The notes under the pieces are model-generated. The model was given only the letters and a program-made list of their open reading frames with translations, ran no database searches and was not told the origin of the DNA. The position numbers and the translations under genes are program-made. A DNA stretch of 64,000 bases. Origin: Pseudomonas sp. PDM18 (GTDB lineage: Bacteria > Pseudomonadota > Gammaproteobacteria > Pseudomonadales > Pseudomonadaceae). The stretch spans positions 620,001 through 684,000 of the forward strand of contig NZ_JACVBX010000001.1 of NCBI RefSeq assembly GCF_014852585.1, read 5' to 3'. Positions 41,083-50,807 of the stretch are shown in pieces. Position 1 is the stretch's first letter, and each line of letters starts with the position of its first letter.

Positions 41083-41236
41083 GCTGGGTTCCTTGTCTGT
41101 TGACCGCGTCGCGGGCCGGTTGCTTGTCTGTGGGCCCGAACCATACCGGTTTGTCGCGCGCGGGTCATGACCGGCGGCGCGCGGAGGTCTATCCTGAGGA
41201 CAGACTCAAGAACCTGCTCACCTGACCGGAGTATGC

Positions 41237-41941
41237 ATGTCAGACCTTTCCGCGTTCCCCATCACCCGCAAATGGCCCGCCGAACACCCTGACCGCCTGC
41301 AGCTGTACTCGCTGCCCACGCCCAACGGCGTGAAGGTGTCGATCATGCTGGAAGAGCTCGGCCTGCCCTATGAGCCGCATCTGGTCAGCTTCGAGCGCAA
41401 CGACCAGATGTCCCCGGAATTCCTCTCGCTGAACCCGAACAACAAGATTCCGGCGATCCTCGATCCCAACGGTCCCGACGGCAAGCCGCTGGCGCTGTTC
41501 GAGTCCGGCGCGATCCTGGTCTATCTCGCCGACAAGACCGACTCGCTGATCGCCCCCGGCGCCAGCGGCCGCTATGAAACCCTGCAATGGCTGATGTTCC
41601 AGATGGGCGGGATCGGCCCAATGTTCGGCCAGATCGGCTTCTTCAACAAATTCGCCGGCAAGGACTACGAGGACAAGCGCCCGCTGCAGCGCTACGTGGA
41701 CGAGTCCAGGCGTCTGCTGGCCGTGCTCGACCGCCACCTCGAAGGCCGCGACTGGATCATGGGCGAGCGCTACACCATCGCCGACATCGCCACCTTCCCG
41801 TGGATTCGCAACCTGATCGGTTTCTACGAGGCGGGAGAGTTGGTGGGCTTTGAGAACTTCCACAATGTGAAGCGCGTGCTGGAGCGATTCCTCGCACGGC
41901 CGTCCGTGCAGCGCGGGCTGAACATTCCCAAGCGCGACTGA
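41237..41941 (+). CDS. Glutathione S-transferase family protein (YfcG/YghU-like)
   Basis: A 234-aa GST. The N-terminal thioredoxin fold has LYSLPTPNGVKVSIMLEEL (the TPNG Thr-Asn loop of disulfide-bond reductase GSTs such as YghU/YfcG), cis-Pro in NKIPAILDP and ESGAILVYLAD for glutathione gamma-Glu. The C-terminal all-helical domain ends with ADIATFPW. These enzymes reduce disulfides or organic peroxides with GSH. Confidence 0.92.
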   Translation: MSDLSAFPITRKWPAEHPDRLQLYSLPTPNGVKVSIMLEELGLPYEPHLVSFERNDQMSPEFLSLNPNNKIPAILDPNGPDGKPLALFESGAILVYLADKTDSLIAPGASGRYETLQWLMFQMGGIGPMFGQIGFFNKFAGKDYEDKRPLQRYVDESRRLLAVLDRHLEGRDWIMGERYTIADIATFPWIRNLIGFYEAGELVGFENFHNVKRVLERFLARPSVQRGLNIPKRD

Positions 41942-41975
41942 GGACTTATCCCTTGTAGGAGCCAAGGCCGCGCCC

Positions 41976-42121
41976 CGTAGGGCGCATAACGCGTCGGTGT
42001 TATCCGCCGCGCTGAGCCGGCGGATAACCTGTCCCAGGTTATCCGCCCTACGATTGGAGCCCCGCCGGACAACCGTGTCAGCCTGACACGCCTCGCTCGC
42101 GAGCAAGCTCGCTCCTACAGG
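41976..42121. repeat. Cluster of Pseudomonas REP-like repeats
   Basis: CGTAGGGCGCATAAC (41976-41990) is inverted as GTTATCCGCCCTACG (42038-42052), followed by CTCGCGAGCAAGCTCGCTCC at about 42097-42116, the widespread Pseudomonas REP core. It fills the convergent space between the GST gene and hrpA. Confidence 0.85.
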
Positions 42122-42130
42122 AGAAAAACA

Positions 42131-45100
42131 TCAGGCCTCGACCTGGCTCCACTGCTTCGACAGGCGCTTGTCCGACACCGGCAGCTTCGTCCCCAGTTGC
42201 TGGGCAAACAGCGAGACGCGGTATTCCTCCAGCATCCAGCGGTACATCACCAGTTCCGGATCACGCTTGCCTTCCTGGGCGTGCTTGGCCAGGCGCGCCG
42301 AATACTGCTCCCAGTAACCGGCCATCTCGCCGCTCCATACACGGTCGCGCTGGACCTGGCCGGCGACCTTGTCCAGACGCTGTTCGACTGCCTTCAAATA
42401 CCGAGGATATTCCTTCAGCCACTCCAGCGGCGTGTCGCGCACGAAGCCGGGGCAGACCAGCTTGGCCAACTGCCCCTTCACGTCGTTGAGCGGCACCGTC
42501 ATGGCGAGGTCGACCTTGCCCTTGAAGCGCTTCTGCAGGCCGTGCCAGAGCTTGAGGATTTCCAGGGTCAGGCGGGCGATGCGCTCGGCATGCTCGGTCC
42601 AGGCGCCGCGCTTCTTCTCGGCCAGTGAGGCGAGCCCTGCGCCATCACGCGGCAGGTTGCTCTCGCCGTCGAGAATGGCGCTGTCCAGGCTGGCCAGCAG
42701 GATGTCTTCCACCAGCGACTCGACGCGGCCCAGCTCGCGGTAGAGCAGGCCCATGTCGGTCTGCCCCGGCAGCTTGCTGCGCAGGAACTTGGCCGGCTCG
42801 GCGAGTTGTTGCAGGAGCAGGCGCTGCAGGGCGCGGCGGTGCTGGTAGTCGGCCTCGGCCTGGGTCGGGAAGCGGTTTTCCTTCACCACGCCAGCCTCTT
42901 CCACCAGAGCCGGATAGACCGTCATCGACAGCCCGGCGACCTTCTGCTGGACCTTCTCCGCGACTTCGCCAAAGCCCTTGGCTTCCACCGGTTTCTGCGG
43001 CTTGTCCGCCTGCGGGATCGCCAGCGCGGCCTGGCTGGCCTCGGCGAAACGCGCGGTGAGTTCAACGAGGTCGCGGCCTTCGCCAAGGAACTTGCCGCGG
43101 GCGTCGACCACTTCGATGTTCATCCGCAGGTGGCTTTCCACCTGGGTCTCGGCTTCCGCCCAGGCCTCTTCCGGGACGCGGCTGCCGGTCATGCGCTGCA
43201 GCTCGCGGCCCAGGGATTCGGACAACCCGCCCTCGGCGAAGACCATCTTGCCCAGCGCGGCGCGGACGAAGTCCGGCACCGGCACGAAGTTCTTGCGGAT
43301 GGCCTTGGGCAGGCTGCGCACCAGCTCGATGCACTTGGCCTCCAGCAGCCCCGGCACCAGCCATTCCAGGCGTTCGGCGGGCAGCTGCGGCAACAGCGGC
43401 GCCGGCACTCGAATAGTCACGCCGTCGCGTACGTGGCCCGGCTCGAAGTGATAGCTGAGCGGCAGTTGCAGGTCGCCCAGGCGCAGGCGGTCCGGATAGA
43501 GGCCGGCGGTGACTTCGCTGGCGTCGCGGGCGAGGACGTCTTCCTCGCGCATGATCAGCAGGTCCGGCTGCTGCTTGTGCTCACGCTCGTACCACTTTTC
43601 GAAGCTGGCGGACTGGTAGATATCCGCCGGCAGGCGCTCATCGTAGTAGGCGAACAGGGTTTCCTCGTCGGCGAGGATGTCGCGCCGGCGCGCCTTGGCT
43701 TCCAACTCGTCGAGCTTCTCCAGCAACTGACGGTTGGCCGACAGGCACTTGGCGCGGCTGTTGATCTCGCCGCGTACCAGCGCCTCACGAATGAACATCT
43801 CGCGTGATACCGCGGGGTCGATCGGACCATAGTGCACGGCGCGGCGGCCGATGATGATCAGGCCGTAGAGGGTGACCTGCTCGTAGGCCACGACCTGACC
43901 ACGGCGTTTTTCCCAGTGCGGCTCCAGGTAGTTCTTCTTCACCAGGTGCCCGGCCAGCGGCTCCAGCCAGTCCGGCTCGATCTTCGCGACCATGCGGGCG
44001 AACAGCTTGGTGGTTTCCACCAGCTCGGCGGCCATGATCCATTGCGGCTTCTTGCGGCCGATCACGCTGGAGGGGTGAATCCAGAAACGCCGCTGGCGCG
44101 CGCCGAGGTAGTCGCCCTCCTCCGCCTTCTGGCCGATCTGGCTGAGCAGGCCGGAGAGGATCGCCTTGTGCACGGCGGCGTAGTCGATGTCGCGGGCCTT
44201 TGGCTCGTCCGCCTTGGCGACCGGCTGGCGGCCACGGTTGTCGTGCTGCCGGGGCTGTTCGCGCGCGGGTTCGTTCTTGCGCTGGGCGCCGTCAGACTTG
44301 GAGCCGAAGGGCAGCTGCAGCTCACGGCAGATCAGCGTCAGCTGGCGGTGCGCATCGCGCCATTCGCGCAGACGCAGGTAATTCAGGAAGTTCTTCCGGC
44401 ACCAGTTGCGCAGCGGGTTGGAGCCCAGCGCCTGGCGCTGCTCCTCGAAGCCGCGCCAGAGGTTGATCAGCGCGGCGAAGTCCGAGTCCGGGTCCTTCCA
44501 CTGTGCGTGGGCCTGGTCGGCGGCCTGCTGGCGGTCCATCGGCCGCTCGCGCGGGTCCTGCACGGATAGCGCGCTGGCCACGGTGAGCACTTCGGGGAGG
44601 CTGCCCAGTTGCGCCGCTTCCAGCAGCATGCGCCCCAGCCGCGGGTCGACGGGCAGGCGCGCCAGTTGGCGGCCCAGCGGCGTCAGCTGACCCTCGCGGT
44701 TCACTGCCGAGAGTTCCTGCAGCAGGGTGAAGCCGTCGTTGATCGCCTTGCCATCCGGCGGCTCGATAAAGGGGAAGGCCTCGATGTCGCCCAGGCGCAG
44801 GTGGAGCATCTGCAGGATCACCGCCGCGAGGTTGGTGCGCAGGATTTCCGGATCGGTGAAGGCCGGGCGGCCGTTGAAGTCTTCCTCGCTGTACAGGCGC
44901 ACGCAGATGCCCGGCTCGACCCGGCCGCAACGGCCCTTGCGCTGGTTGGCGCTGGCCTGCGAGACGGCTTCGATGGGCAGGCGCTGGACCTTGGCGCGGT
45001 AGCTGTAGCGGCTGATCCGCGCGGTGCCGCTGTCGATCACATAGCGGATGCCCGGCACCGTCAGCGAGGTTTCCGCGACGTTGGTGGCGAGCACGATCTT

Positions 45101-46150
45101 GCGCCCCGGCATGGGCGCGAAGATCTTCTGCTGCTCGGCCGGCGTCAGCCGCGCATAGAGCGGCAGCACTTCGGTGTGGCGCAGGTTGGCCTTGCGCAGC
45201 ATCTCGGCGGCGTCGCGGATTTCGCGCTCGCCGGGGAGGAACACCAACACGTCGCCGGGGCGCTTGCCGATTTCACGCTCGTGGGCGGCGATCTCGTCCA
45301 GCGCGCGGAGGATGCCCTGGTCCACGGAGAGGTCGTCGAACAGCGCTTCGCCGTCCTCATCCACTTCCGCTGCCAGCGGGCGGTACCAGGTTTCCACCGG
45401 GTAGGTGCGCCCGGAAACCTCGACGATTGGCGCATCGCCGAAGTGTTTGGAAAACCGCTCCAGGTCGATGGTCGCTGAGGTGATGATCAGCTTCAGGTCC
45501 GGCCGGCGGTGCAGCAGGGTCTTCAGGAAGCCGAGCAGGAAGTCGATGTTCAGGCTGCGTTCGTGGGCTTCGTCGACGATGATCGTGTCATAGCGCTCGA
45601 GGTAACGGTCATGCTGGGTCTCGGCCAGCAGGATGCCGTCGGTCATCAGCTTGATCAGCGTGCTGTCGTCGCTCTGGTCTTCGAAACGCACCTGGTAACC
45701 GACCAGCGAACCCAGCGGCGTGCCGATCTCCTCGGCAACGCGAGTGGCCACGCTGCGCGCGGCCAGCCGGCGCGGCTGGGTGTGGCCGATCAGGCCGTGG
45801 GTGCCGCGGCCCAGCTCCAGGCAGATCTTCGGCAGCTGGGTGGTCTTGCCCGAGCCGGTCTCGCCGGCGATCACCACCACCTGGCTCTTGTCCAGCGCGG
45901 CCTTGATCTCGTCGCGCTTGGCGGCGATGGGCAGGCTGTCGTCGTAGCGGATCTTCGGGATGCTCGCACGACGCGCCTCGGCCTTGGCGCAGGAGGCCTG
46001 GAAGCGCTCGGCCCACTGGGCGAGCTTGGCCTCGTCGGGGTGCTTGCGCAGTTCGTGGAGCTGCCGGCGCAGGCGATGGCGGTCGCGGATCATCGCGTGA
46101 TCCATGCGCTGCAGGAGCTGTTCGGGGGTCGGCGTACTGTCTGTGGTCAT
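42131..46150 (-). CDS. hrpA: ATP-dependent RNA helicase HrpA
   Basis: From MTTDSTPTPEQLLQRMDHA the product is 1339 aa, the usual HrpA length. The DEAH core shows Walker A GETGSGKTTQLPK, DEAHERSLN, SAT (TSATID), the Q/R-rich motif VI (QRKGRCGRVEPG) and a C-terminal DUF3418 half. HrpA resolves stalled or collided ribosomes and unwinds RNA. Upstream in-frame ATGs exist but would extend beyond the conserved start. Confidence 0.95.
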   Translation of the reverse strand: MTTDSTPTPEQLLQRMDHAMIRDRHRLRRQLHELRKHPDEAKLAQWAERFQASCAKAEARRASIPKIRYDDSLPIAAKRDEIKAALDKSQVVVIAGETGSGKTTQLPKICLELGRGTHGLIGHTQPRRLAARSVATRVAEEIGTPLGSLVGYQVRFEDQSDDSTLIKLMTDGILLAETQHDRYLERYDTIIVDEAHERSLNIDFLLGFLKTLLHRRPDLKLIITSATIDLERFSKHFGDAPIVEVSGRTYPVETWYRPLAAEVDEDGEALFDDLSVDQGILRALDEIAAHEREIGKRPGDVLVFLPGEREIRDAAEMLRKANLRHTEVLPLYARLTPAEQQKIFAPMPGRKIVLATNVAETSLTVPGIRYVIDSGTARISRYSYRAKVQRLPIEAVSQASANQRKGRCGRVEPGICVRLYSEEDFNGRPAFTDPEILRTNLAAVILQMLHLRLGDIEAFPFIEPPDGKAINDGFTLLQELSAVNREGQLTPLGRQLARLPVDPRLGRMLLEAAQLGSLPEVLTVASALSVQDPRERPMDRQQAADQAHAQWKDPDSDFAALINLWRGFEEQRQALGSNPLRNWCRKNFLNYLRLREWRDAHRQLTLICRELQLPFGSKSDGAQRKNEPAREQPRQHDNRGRQPVAKADEPKARDIDYAAVHKAILSGLLSQIGQKAEEGDYLGARQRRFWIHPSSVIGRKKPQWIMAAELVETTKLFARMVAKIEPDWLEPLAGHLVKKNYLEPHWEKRRGQVVAYEQVTLYGLIIIGRRAVHYGPIDPAVSREMFIREALVRGEINSRAKCLSANRQLLEKLDELEAKARRRDILADEETLFAYYDERLPADIYQSASFEKWYEREHKQQPDLLIMREEDVLARDASEVTAGLYPDRLRLGDLQLPLSYHFEPGHVRDGVTIRVPAPLLPQLPAERLEWLVPGLLEAKCIELVRSLPKAIRKNFVPVPDFVRAALGKMVFAEGGLSESLGRELQRMTGSRVPEEAWAEAETQVESHLRMNIEVVDARGKFLGEGRDLVELTARFAEASQAALAIPQADKPQKPVEAKGFGEVAEKVQQKVAGLSMTVYPALVEEAGVVKENRFPTQAEADYQHRRALQRLLLQQLAEPAKFLRSKLPGQTDMGLLYRELGRVESLVEDILLASLDSAILDGESNLPRDGAGLASLAEKKRGAWTEHAERIARLTLEILKLWHGLQKRFKGKVDLAMTVPLNDVKGQLAKLVCPGFVRDTPLEWLKEYPRYLKAVEQRLDKVAGQVQRDRVWSGEMAGYWEQYSARLAKHAQEGKRDPELVMYRWMLEEYRVSLFAQQLGTKLPVSDKRLSKQWSQVEA

Positions 46151-46313
46151 CGGCTTCGCGGGCATCAGGCGGGAGCGGCGCGAGCAGGTGCGGAGCCGGT
46201 CCCTGGAATGGGCTGTCATGGCGACAATTCGGGAATTGTCGCAAAAGACCGGCACGGGCCGCCAATCCGATTGCTTGGCGACCCGGATTGACGGGGCATT
46301 GCGCCCCGCCGGA

Positions 46314-47999
46314 TCAGATGCGGAACTGGCCTACCAGTTGGCGCAGGCGCTCGCCGAGGCCGTTCAGCTCGGTCGCGGTACGCGCGCCCTTGGCCGCGTC
46401 GTCCGCCACGCTGTCCACGCCGCCGGCGATCTGGTGCACGCTGCGGTTGATCTCCTCGGCCACCGCGGTCTGCTCTTCGGCGGCGCTGGCGATCTGCGCG
46501 TTCATCGAGTTGATGGTGCCGATCAGCTGGGCGATGGCGTCCAGCGACTGGCCGGCCTGGTTGGCCTGGCCGCGGGTGCGCTCGGCCATTTCGCTGGCGC
46601 GCTGCATGGCACTCACCGAGCCTTCGGTGGTGCCGCGCAGGCGGTCGATCATCTGCTGGATTTCCCCGGTGCTCTGCTGGGTGCGGCTGGCCAGGGCGCG
46701 GACTTCGTCGGCGACCACGGCGAAACCACGTCCGGCCTCGCCGGCGCGGGCGGCTTCGATGGCGGCGTTGAGCGCCAGCAGGTTGGTCTGCTCGGCAATG
46801 GAGCGGATCACTTCCAGCACGCCGACGATGCCCTGAACATCCTGCCGCAGAGTGTCGAGGGAGTCGCTGCTGCTGCGCACCTCGCCCGCCAGGTCGTTGA
46901 TCTGCGCGACGCACAGGTCCACTTCTCGCTTGGCCGCCTGGCCTTCACGGTCGGTCTGCTGGGCGGCATCGGCGGCCTGTTGCGCGCTGCGCGCCACTTC
47001 CTGGGCGGCGGCGGTCATCTCGTTGATGGCGGTGGCGACCTGGTCGGTTTCGTGGCGCTGGCCGTCCATCGCGCGTTCGGAGCGCTGCGCCTGCTGGGCG
47101 ACGTCGCCGACCAACCCGGAAAGCTGTTGGGTGGTGCCGGCAACCTGCTGCACCAGCACATGGATCTTCTCGACGAAGCGGTTGAACGAACCGGCCAGCT
47201 CACCCAGTTCGTCATGGCGACCGAGGTTCAGGCGATGGGTCAGGTTGCCGTCACCGGCGGCCATGTCGTCGAGGTTGTCGCGTACCTGCACGATGGGCTG
47301 GACGATGGTGCGGCTGAACAGCCCGGCGAGCACGCCGATCACTACCAGCAGCGCCAGCGCGGAGCCGCCCATGAGCAGCAGCAGGTTATCGATCTTGGCG
47401 TCGAAGGCGGCGCCGGCCTCCTTCACTTCACGCTCGACGTCGTCGAGGTTCAGCGAGGTGCCGAACACCAAATTCCACTTGGGCAGGAAGTGGGCGTAGC
47501 CGATCTTCGGCACGATGGCGTTGCCGCCCGGCAGGGTGAAGCTGTAGCGCACGTAGTGCTGGCCACTCTGGCCCGCTGCCACCAGCTCGCGGATGGCGTA
47601 GATGCCATTGGGATCACGATAGCTGCTGAAATCCTCGCCCAGGCGCTCGTCGCTGGTGCCCTGGAAGACACGCACGGAGCGGATGTCGTAGCCCCAGAAG
47701 TAGCCGCCCTTGCCGTATTCGAGGCGTTTGAGAATCGCGATGCCCTGCTCGCGCGCCTGGGCATCGCCCTGCGCTGCAGCCTGGTAGACCGGGCCGACGG
47801 CGGCCAGCGCCACGTCGACGAAGTTCTTCAACTGGGCTTCGCGGTCCTGGGTGAGGTTCTCGCGGATCTGCGCTTCCTGCTGGGCCGCCAGCTGCTTCAG
47901 GGCAACGGTGGAAATGGCACATAACAGCAGGGTCAGGAGGAGGATTGGCACGATGGCCAGGAGCAGGACCTTGGCGCGCAAACGGAGGGCAGTGTTCAA
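46314..47999 (-). CDS. Methyl-accepting chemotaxis protein with single Cache domain
   Basis: Start at TTG 47999 with GAGGTGA five bases upstream, giving 561 aa; upstream in-frame codons are not needed. Order: signal anchor ([21 protein letters not shown]), periplasmic sCache_2 domain ([21 protein letters not shown]...), second TM, HAMP, and the MCP domain with hairpin tip [20 protein letters not shown]. sCache_2 sensors bind small organic acids. No chemotaxis genes adjoin it. It has no obvious C-terminal CheR-docking pentapeptide. Confidence 0.93.
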   Translation of the reverse strand: MNTALRLRAKVLLLAIVPILLLTLLLCAISTVALKQLAAQQEAQIRENLTQDREAQLKNFVDVALAAVGPVYQAAAQGDAQAREQGIAILKRLEYGKGGYFWGYDIRSVRVFQGTSDERLGEDFSSYRDPNGIYAIRELVAAGQSGQHYVRYSFTLPGGNAIVPKIGYAHFLPKWNLVFGTSLNLDDVEREVKEAGAAFDAKIDNLLLLMGGSALALLVVIGVLAGLFSRTIVQPIVQVRDNLDDMAAGDGNLTHRLNLGRHDELGELAGSFNRFVEKIHVLVQQVAGTTQQLSGLVGDVAQQAQRSERAMDGQRHETDQVATAINEMTAAAQEVARSAQQAADAAQQTDREGQAAKREVDLCVAQINDLAGEVRSSSDSLDTLRQDVQGIVGVLEVIRSIAEQTNLLALNAAIEAARAGEAGRGFAVVADEVRALASRTQQSTGEIQQMIDRLRGTTEGSVSAMQRASEMAERTRGQANQAGQSLDAIAQLIGTINSMNAQIASAAEEQTAVAEEINRSVHQIAGGVDSVADDAAKGARTATELNGLGERLRQLVGQFRI

Positions 48000-48045
48000 G
48001 GCGTTCACCTCAGGCAGATAAGGGACATGGCTTCCTTGCCCCATC

Positions 48046-48070
48046 AAAAAACCCGCCTTGCGGCGGGTTT
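48046..48070 (-). terminator. Terminator after fadD1
   Basis: AAACCCGCC/GGCGGGTTT with a short loop, followed on the minus strand by six T, 14 bp beyond the fadD1 stop. Confidence 0.92.
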
Positions 48071-48083
48071 CTTGTATATCGGC

Positions 48084-49769
48084 TTAAGCCCTGATCTTCT
48101 TGAGCTCTTCGTCGCGCAATTCGCGGCGAAGGATCTTGCCGACGTTGGTGGTCGGCAGGCTGTCGCGGAACTCCACGGACTTGGGACGCTTGTAGCCGGT
48201 GAGGTTGTCGTGCATGTGCTGCATGACTTGCTCCTTGGTCAGGGTGACGCCCGGCTTGGACACCACGAAGACCTTGATCGCCTCGCCGGACTTCTCGTCC
48301 GGGATGCCGATGGCGGCGCACTGCAGCACGCCCGGCAGGGTGGCGAGCACGTCTTCCAGCTCGTTGGGGTACACGTTGAAGCCCGACACCAGGATCATGT
48401 CCTTCTTGCGGTCGACGATACGCATGTAGCCGTCTTCCTGGATGATCGCGATATCGCCGGTACGCAGCCAGCCGTCCTTGTCGAGGATCTCGTCGGTGGC
48501 TTCCTGGCGCTGCCAGTAGCCCTTCATCACCTGCGGGCCCTTGACGCACAGCTCGCCGCGCTCGCCCAGCGGCAGGTCCTGGCCGTCATCGCTGATGACC
48601 TTGCACTGGGTCGACGGAACCGGGATGCCGATGGTGCCGATCTGGATGTTCTGGAACGGGTTCACCGAGACCACCGGGCTGGTTTCGGTCATGCCGTAAC
48701 CTTCGCAGATGGCGCAGCCGGTGACGTCCTTCCAGCGCTCGGCAGCGGCCTGTTGCAGGGCCATGCCGCCGGAGAGGGTCAGCTTCAGTGCGGAGAAGTC
48801 CAGCTTGCGGAAGCCTTCGTTGTTGCACAGGCCGACGAACAGGGTGTTCAGGCCGACGAAGCCGGTGAACTTCCACTGCGAGAGTTCCTTGACCATGCTG
48901 GCCAGGTCGCGCGGGTTGGTCACCAGGATGTTGTGGTTGCCGGTGAGCATCATCGCCATGCAATGGAAGGTGAAGGCGTAGATGTGGTACAGCGGCAGCG
49001 GGGTGATGAGGATCTCGCAACCTTCGTTGAGGTTGGCGCCCATCAGTGCCTTGCACTGCAGCATGTTGGCGACCAGGTTGCGGTGGGTCAGCATCGCGCC
49101 CTTGGCCACGCCGGTGGTGCCACCGGTGTACTGCAGCACGGCGACGTCGTCGTTGTGCGGCGAGACTTCCTTCACCGCCTTGCCACGGCCCTTGGCCAGG
49201 ACATCGGTGAGTTTCTGCGCATTGGGGATGTTGTAGGCCGGAACCATCTTCTTGATGTTCCTGACCACGAAATTGACGATGAAGCGCTTGAGCGGCGGCA
49301 GCATGTCACCCACTTCGGTGACGATGACGTTGCGGATGCCGGTCTTGGGCAGCACTTCCTCGGCCAGGTGCGCCATGTTCGCCAGGCACACCAGCGCCTT
49401 GGCGCCGGAGTCGTTGAACTGGTGTTCCATTTCCCGCGCGGTGTACAGTGGGTTGGTGTTGACCACGACCAGGCCGGCGCGCATGGCGCCGAAGACCACG
49501 ACCGGGTACTGGAGCACGTTGGGCAGCTGCACGGCGATACGGTCGCCGGGCTTGAGATCGGTGTTCTGTTGCAGGTAGGCGGCGAAGTCCCCGGAGAGCT
49601 TGTACATCTCACCGTAGGTCAGGGTCTTGCCCAGGTTGCTGAAGGCAGGCTTGTCTGCAAAACGTTGGCAGGATTCTTTGAGTACCGCGAGGATGTTCGG
49701 GTACTGGTCAGCGTTGATCTCGGCAGCGATCCCCACTGGGTATTTGTCCTTCCAGAAATTGTCGGTCAT
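48084..49769 (-). CDS. fadD1: Long-chain fatty acid-CoA ligase FadD1
   Basis: A 561-aa AMP-forming acyl-CoA synthetase. P-loop YTGGTTGVAKGAML, motif GYGMTETSPV, adenylate site GWLRTGDIA and C-terminal Lys in TNVGKILRRELR. It activates imported fatty acids for beta-oxidation. In PAO1 fadD1 (PA3299) and fadD2 (PA3300) are close neighbours in the same orientation; here they are separated by a DUF465 gene and an inserted lipase-lipoprotein pair. Confidence 0.95.
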   Translation of the reverse strand: MTDNFWKDKYPVGIAAEINADQYPNILAVLKESCQRFADKPAFSNLGKTLTYGEMYKLSGDFAAYLQQNTDLKPGDRIAVQLPNVLQYPVVVFGAMRAGLVVVNTNPLYTAREMEHQFNDSGAKALVCLANMAHLAEEVLPKTGIRNVIVTEVGDMLPPLKRFIVNFVVRNIKKMVPAYNIPNAQKLTDVLAKGRGKAVKEVSPHNDDVAVLQYTGGTTGVAKGAMLTHRNLVANMLQCKALMGANLNEGCEILITPLPLYHIYAFTFHCMAMMLTGNHNILVTNPRDLASMVKELSQWKFTGFVGLNTLFVGLCNNEGFRKLDFSALKLTLSGGMALQQAAAERWKDVTGCAICEGYGMTETSPVVSVNPFQNIQIGTIGIPVPSTQCKVISDDGQDLPLGERGELCVKGPQVMKGYWQRQEATDEILDKDGWLRTGDIAIIQEDGYMRIVDRKKDMILVSGFNVYPNELEDVLATLPGVLQCAAIGIPDEKSGEAIKVFVVSKPGVTLTKEQVMQHMHDNLTGYKRPKSVEFRDSLPTTNVGKILRRELRDEELKKIRA

Positions 49770-50213
49770 GGAAGCCCACTCCTAAGCAACAGCTCATCTT
49801 TACCGCGTTCGCGGTTCTTTGTTGTGTTTATGTCGCTTTCCCCTGCTCGGGGAGCGAAAAGCGGGCCGAGATTATCAGCTTTGAGAAACAGCGACCAGCA
49901 CCAAACACAGGCTTGTCCGTAAGAAAAATGACCAGAGACAGGCTTTCCGGTCACCAACACTCCACTCGTCGGAAAAGCCCGTGCCAGAAGGCTCGCAGCC
50001 TTGTTGGATTGTCCGACAAGGTGGATTTCAGGGAAATGAAATCGGAAAAAAGAACGGGAAATGCTCGTCAGGCCGGTCGCCACGACAGGGTATATCGACA
50101 GAGTTCGATCCGGCGATTTCGTCCCGTTCCACGCGACGCCTTCAATGATCTGCCTCAACACTTTCAGGATCGGGATCTCGCAAAGTGATTCTGCACTCTC
50201 CAGGAGAACCCTC
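49770..50213. other. Divergent upstream region of fadD1
   Basis: Some 440 bp without a convincing gene. I looked for a PsrA-type palindrome (GAAAC...GTTTC) and did not find a good one. The start of the DUF465 transcript (plus) must also lie here; AGGAG precedes that gene. Confidence 0.4.
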
Positions 50214-50450
50214 ATGTTTCCCGAATACCGCGAAAAGATTACCCGGCTGAAAGCCGAAGACCCGCATTTCGCCAAGCTCTTCCATAGCCACAACGATCTC
50301 GACCAGGAGATCAAGAACATGGAAGCCGGCATCACCCCGGCCTCCCATGACACCATCGAGGCGCTGAAGAAGCAGAAGCTGCAGCTCAAGGACGATCTCT
50401 ACGAAATCCTCCGCAAGAAGAACAGCTGCTGCGGCGGCTGTGGTGGTTGA
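50214..50450 (+). CDS. YdcH family (DUF465) small protein
   Basis: From MFPEYREKITRLKAEDPHF (CAGGAG upstream) the product is 78 aa: an alpha-helical hairpin with the DUF465 pattern HFAKLFHSHNDLDQEIKNME...IEALKKQKLQLKDDLYEILR, then a Cys/Gly tail SCCGGCGG. The Cys tail may bind a metal. Function of the family is unknown. Confidence 0.9.
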   Translation: MFPEYREKITRLKAEDPHFAKLFHSHNDLDQEIKNMEAGITPASHDTIEALKKQKLQLKDDLYEILRKKNSCCGGCGG

Positions 50451-50475
50451 CCTGTACTGGCCAACATCCAGCAAT

Positions 50476-50513
50476 AAAAAAGGGGGCTGATCCTGGATCA
50501 GCCCCCCTTTTTC
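50476..50513. terminator. Bidirectional terminator (left copy)
   Basis: AAAAAAGGGGGCTGATCC/GGATCAGCCCCCCTTTTT, a strong stem with A and T runs. It ends the DUF465 transcript and is the left duplicate of the fadD2 terminator. Confidence 0.9.
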
Positions 50514-50526
50514 GTTCACGCTCGCC

Positions 50527-50586
50527 TCACGCGGTTTCGCGCAGCTCCCGGCGCAGGATCTTGCCCACCGGGGTCATCGGCAGGGC
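50527..50586 (-). pseudogene. Remnant of fadD2 (last 19 codons and stop)
   Basis: The minus strand reads ALPMTPVGKILRRELRETA then TGA, the same residues as the end of intact fadD2 at 53723. Everything upstream has no fadD similarity, so it is a stranded 3' fragment left (or made) by the insertion event. Confidence 0.9.
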
Positions 50587-50807
50587 TGCGCCACGGTGAA
50601 TTTGGCAATCATCCCTAAGCATGTGCGTTGCACCTAACGGCAAAGCAGCAATACGGCACATTCCAAGTTAGCTCTGACGCTAAATCAGGCCATATTTCCC
50701 GACAAGTCTTACAGACACTCCATGCGCAAGCTGCTCCCATCACCGCTTCCATTGGCGCGCTCAACGCCGCCGCCTTCGCTGTATATCCATGGAATAAGGA
50801 AGTGATG

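Larger units (their letters stand above)
50473..50586. repeat. Left copy of fadD2 3'-end repeat
   Basis: This 114-bp segment is about 90% identical to 53673-53782, which carries the fadD2 terminator and last 19 codons. The two copies bracket the lipase-lipoprotein insertion as direct repeats. Confidence 0.9.

Noticed and set aside
46104..49922. Two plus-strand ORFs of more than 600 codons opposite hrpA/MCP and fadD1
   Set aside because: Antisense artefacts of high GC at third positions. The minus-strand genes have all family motifs; the plus-strand translations are His/Ala/Val-rich without domains.
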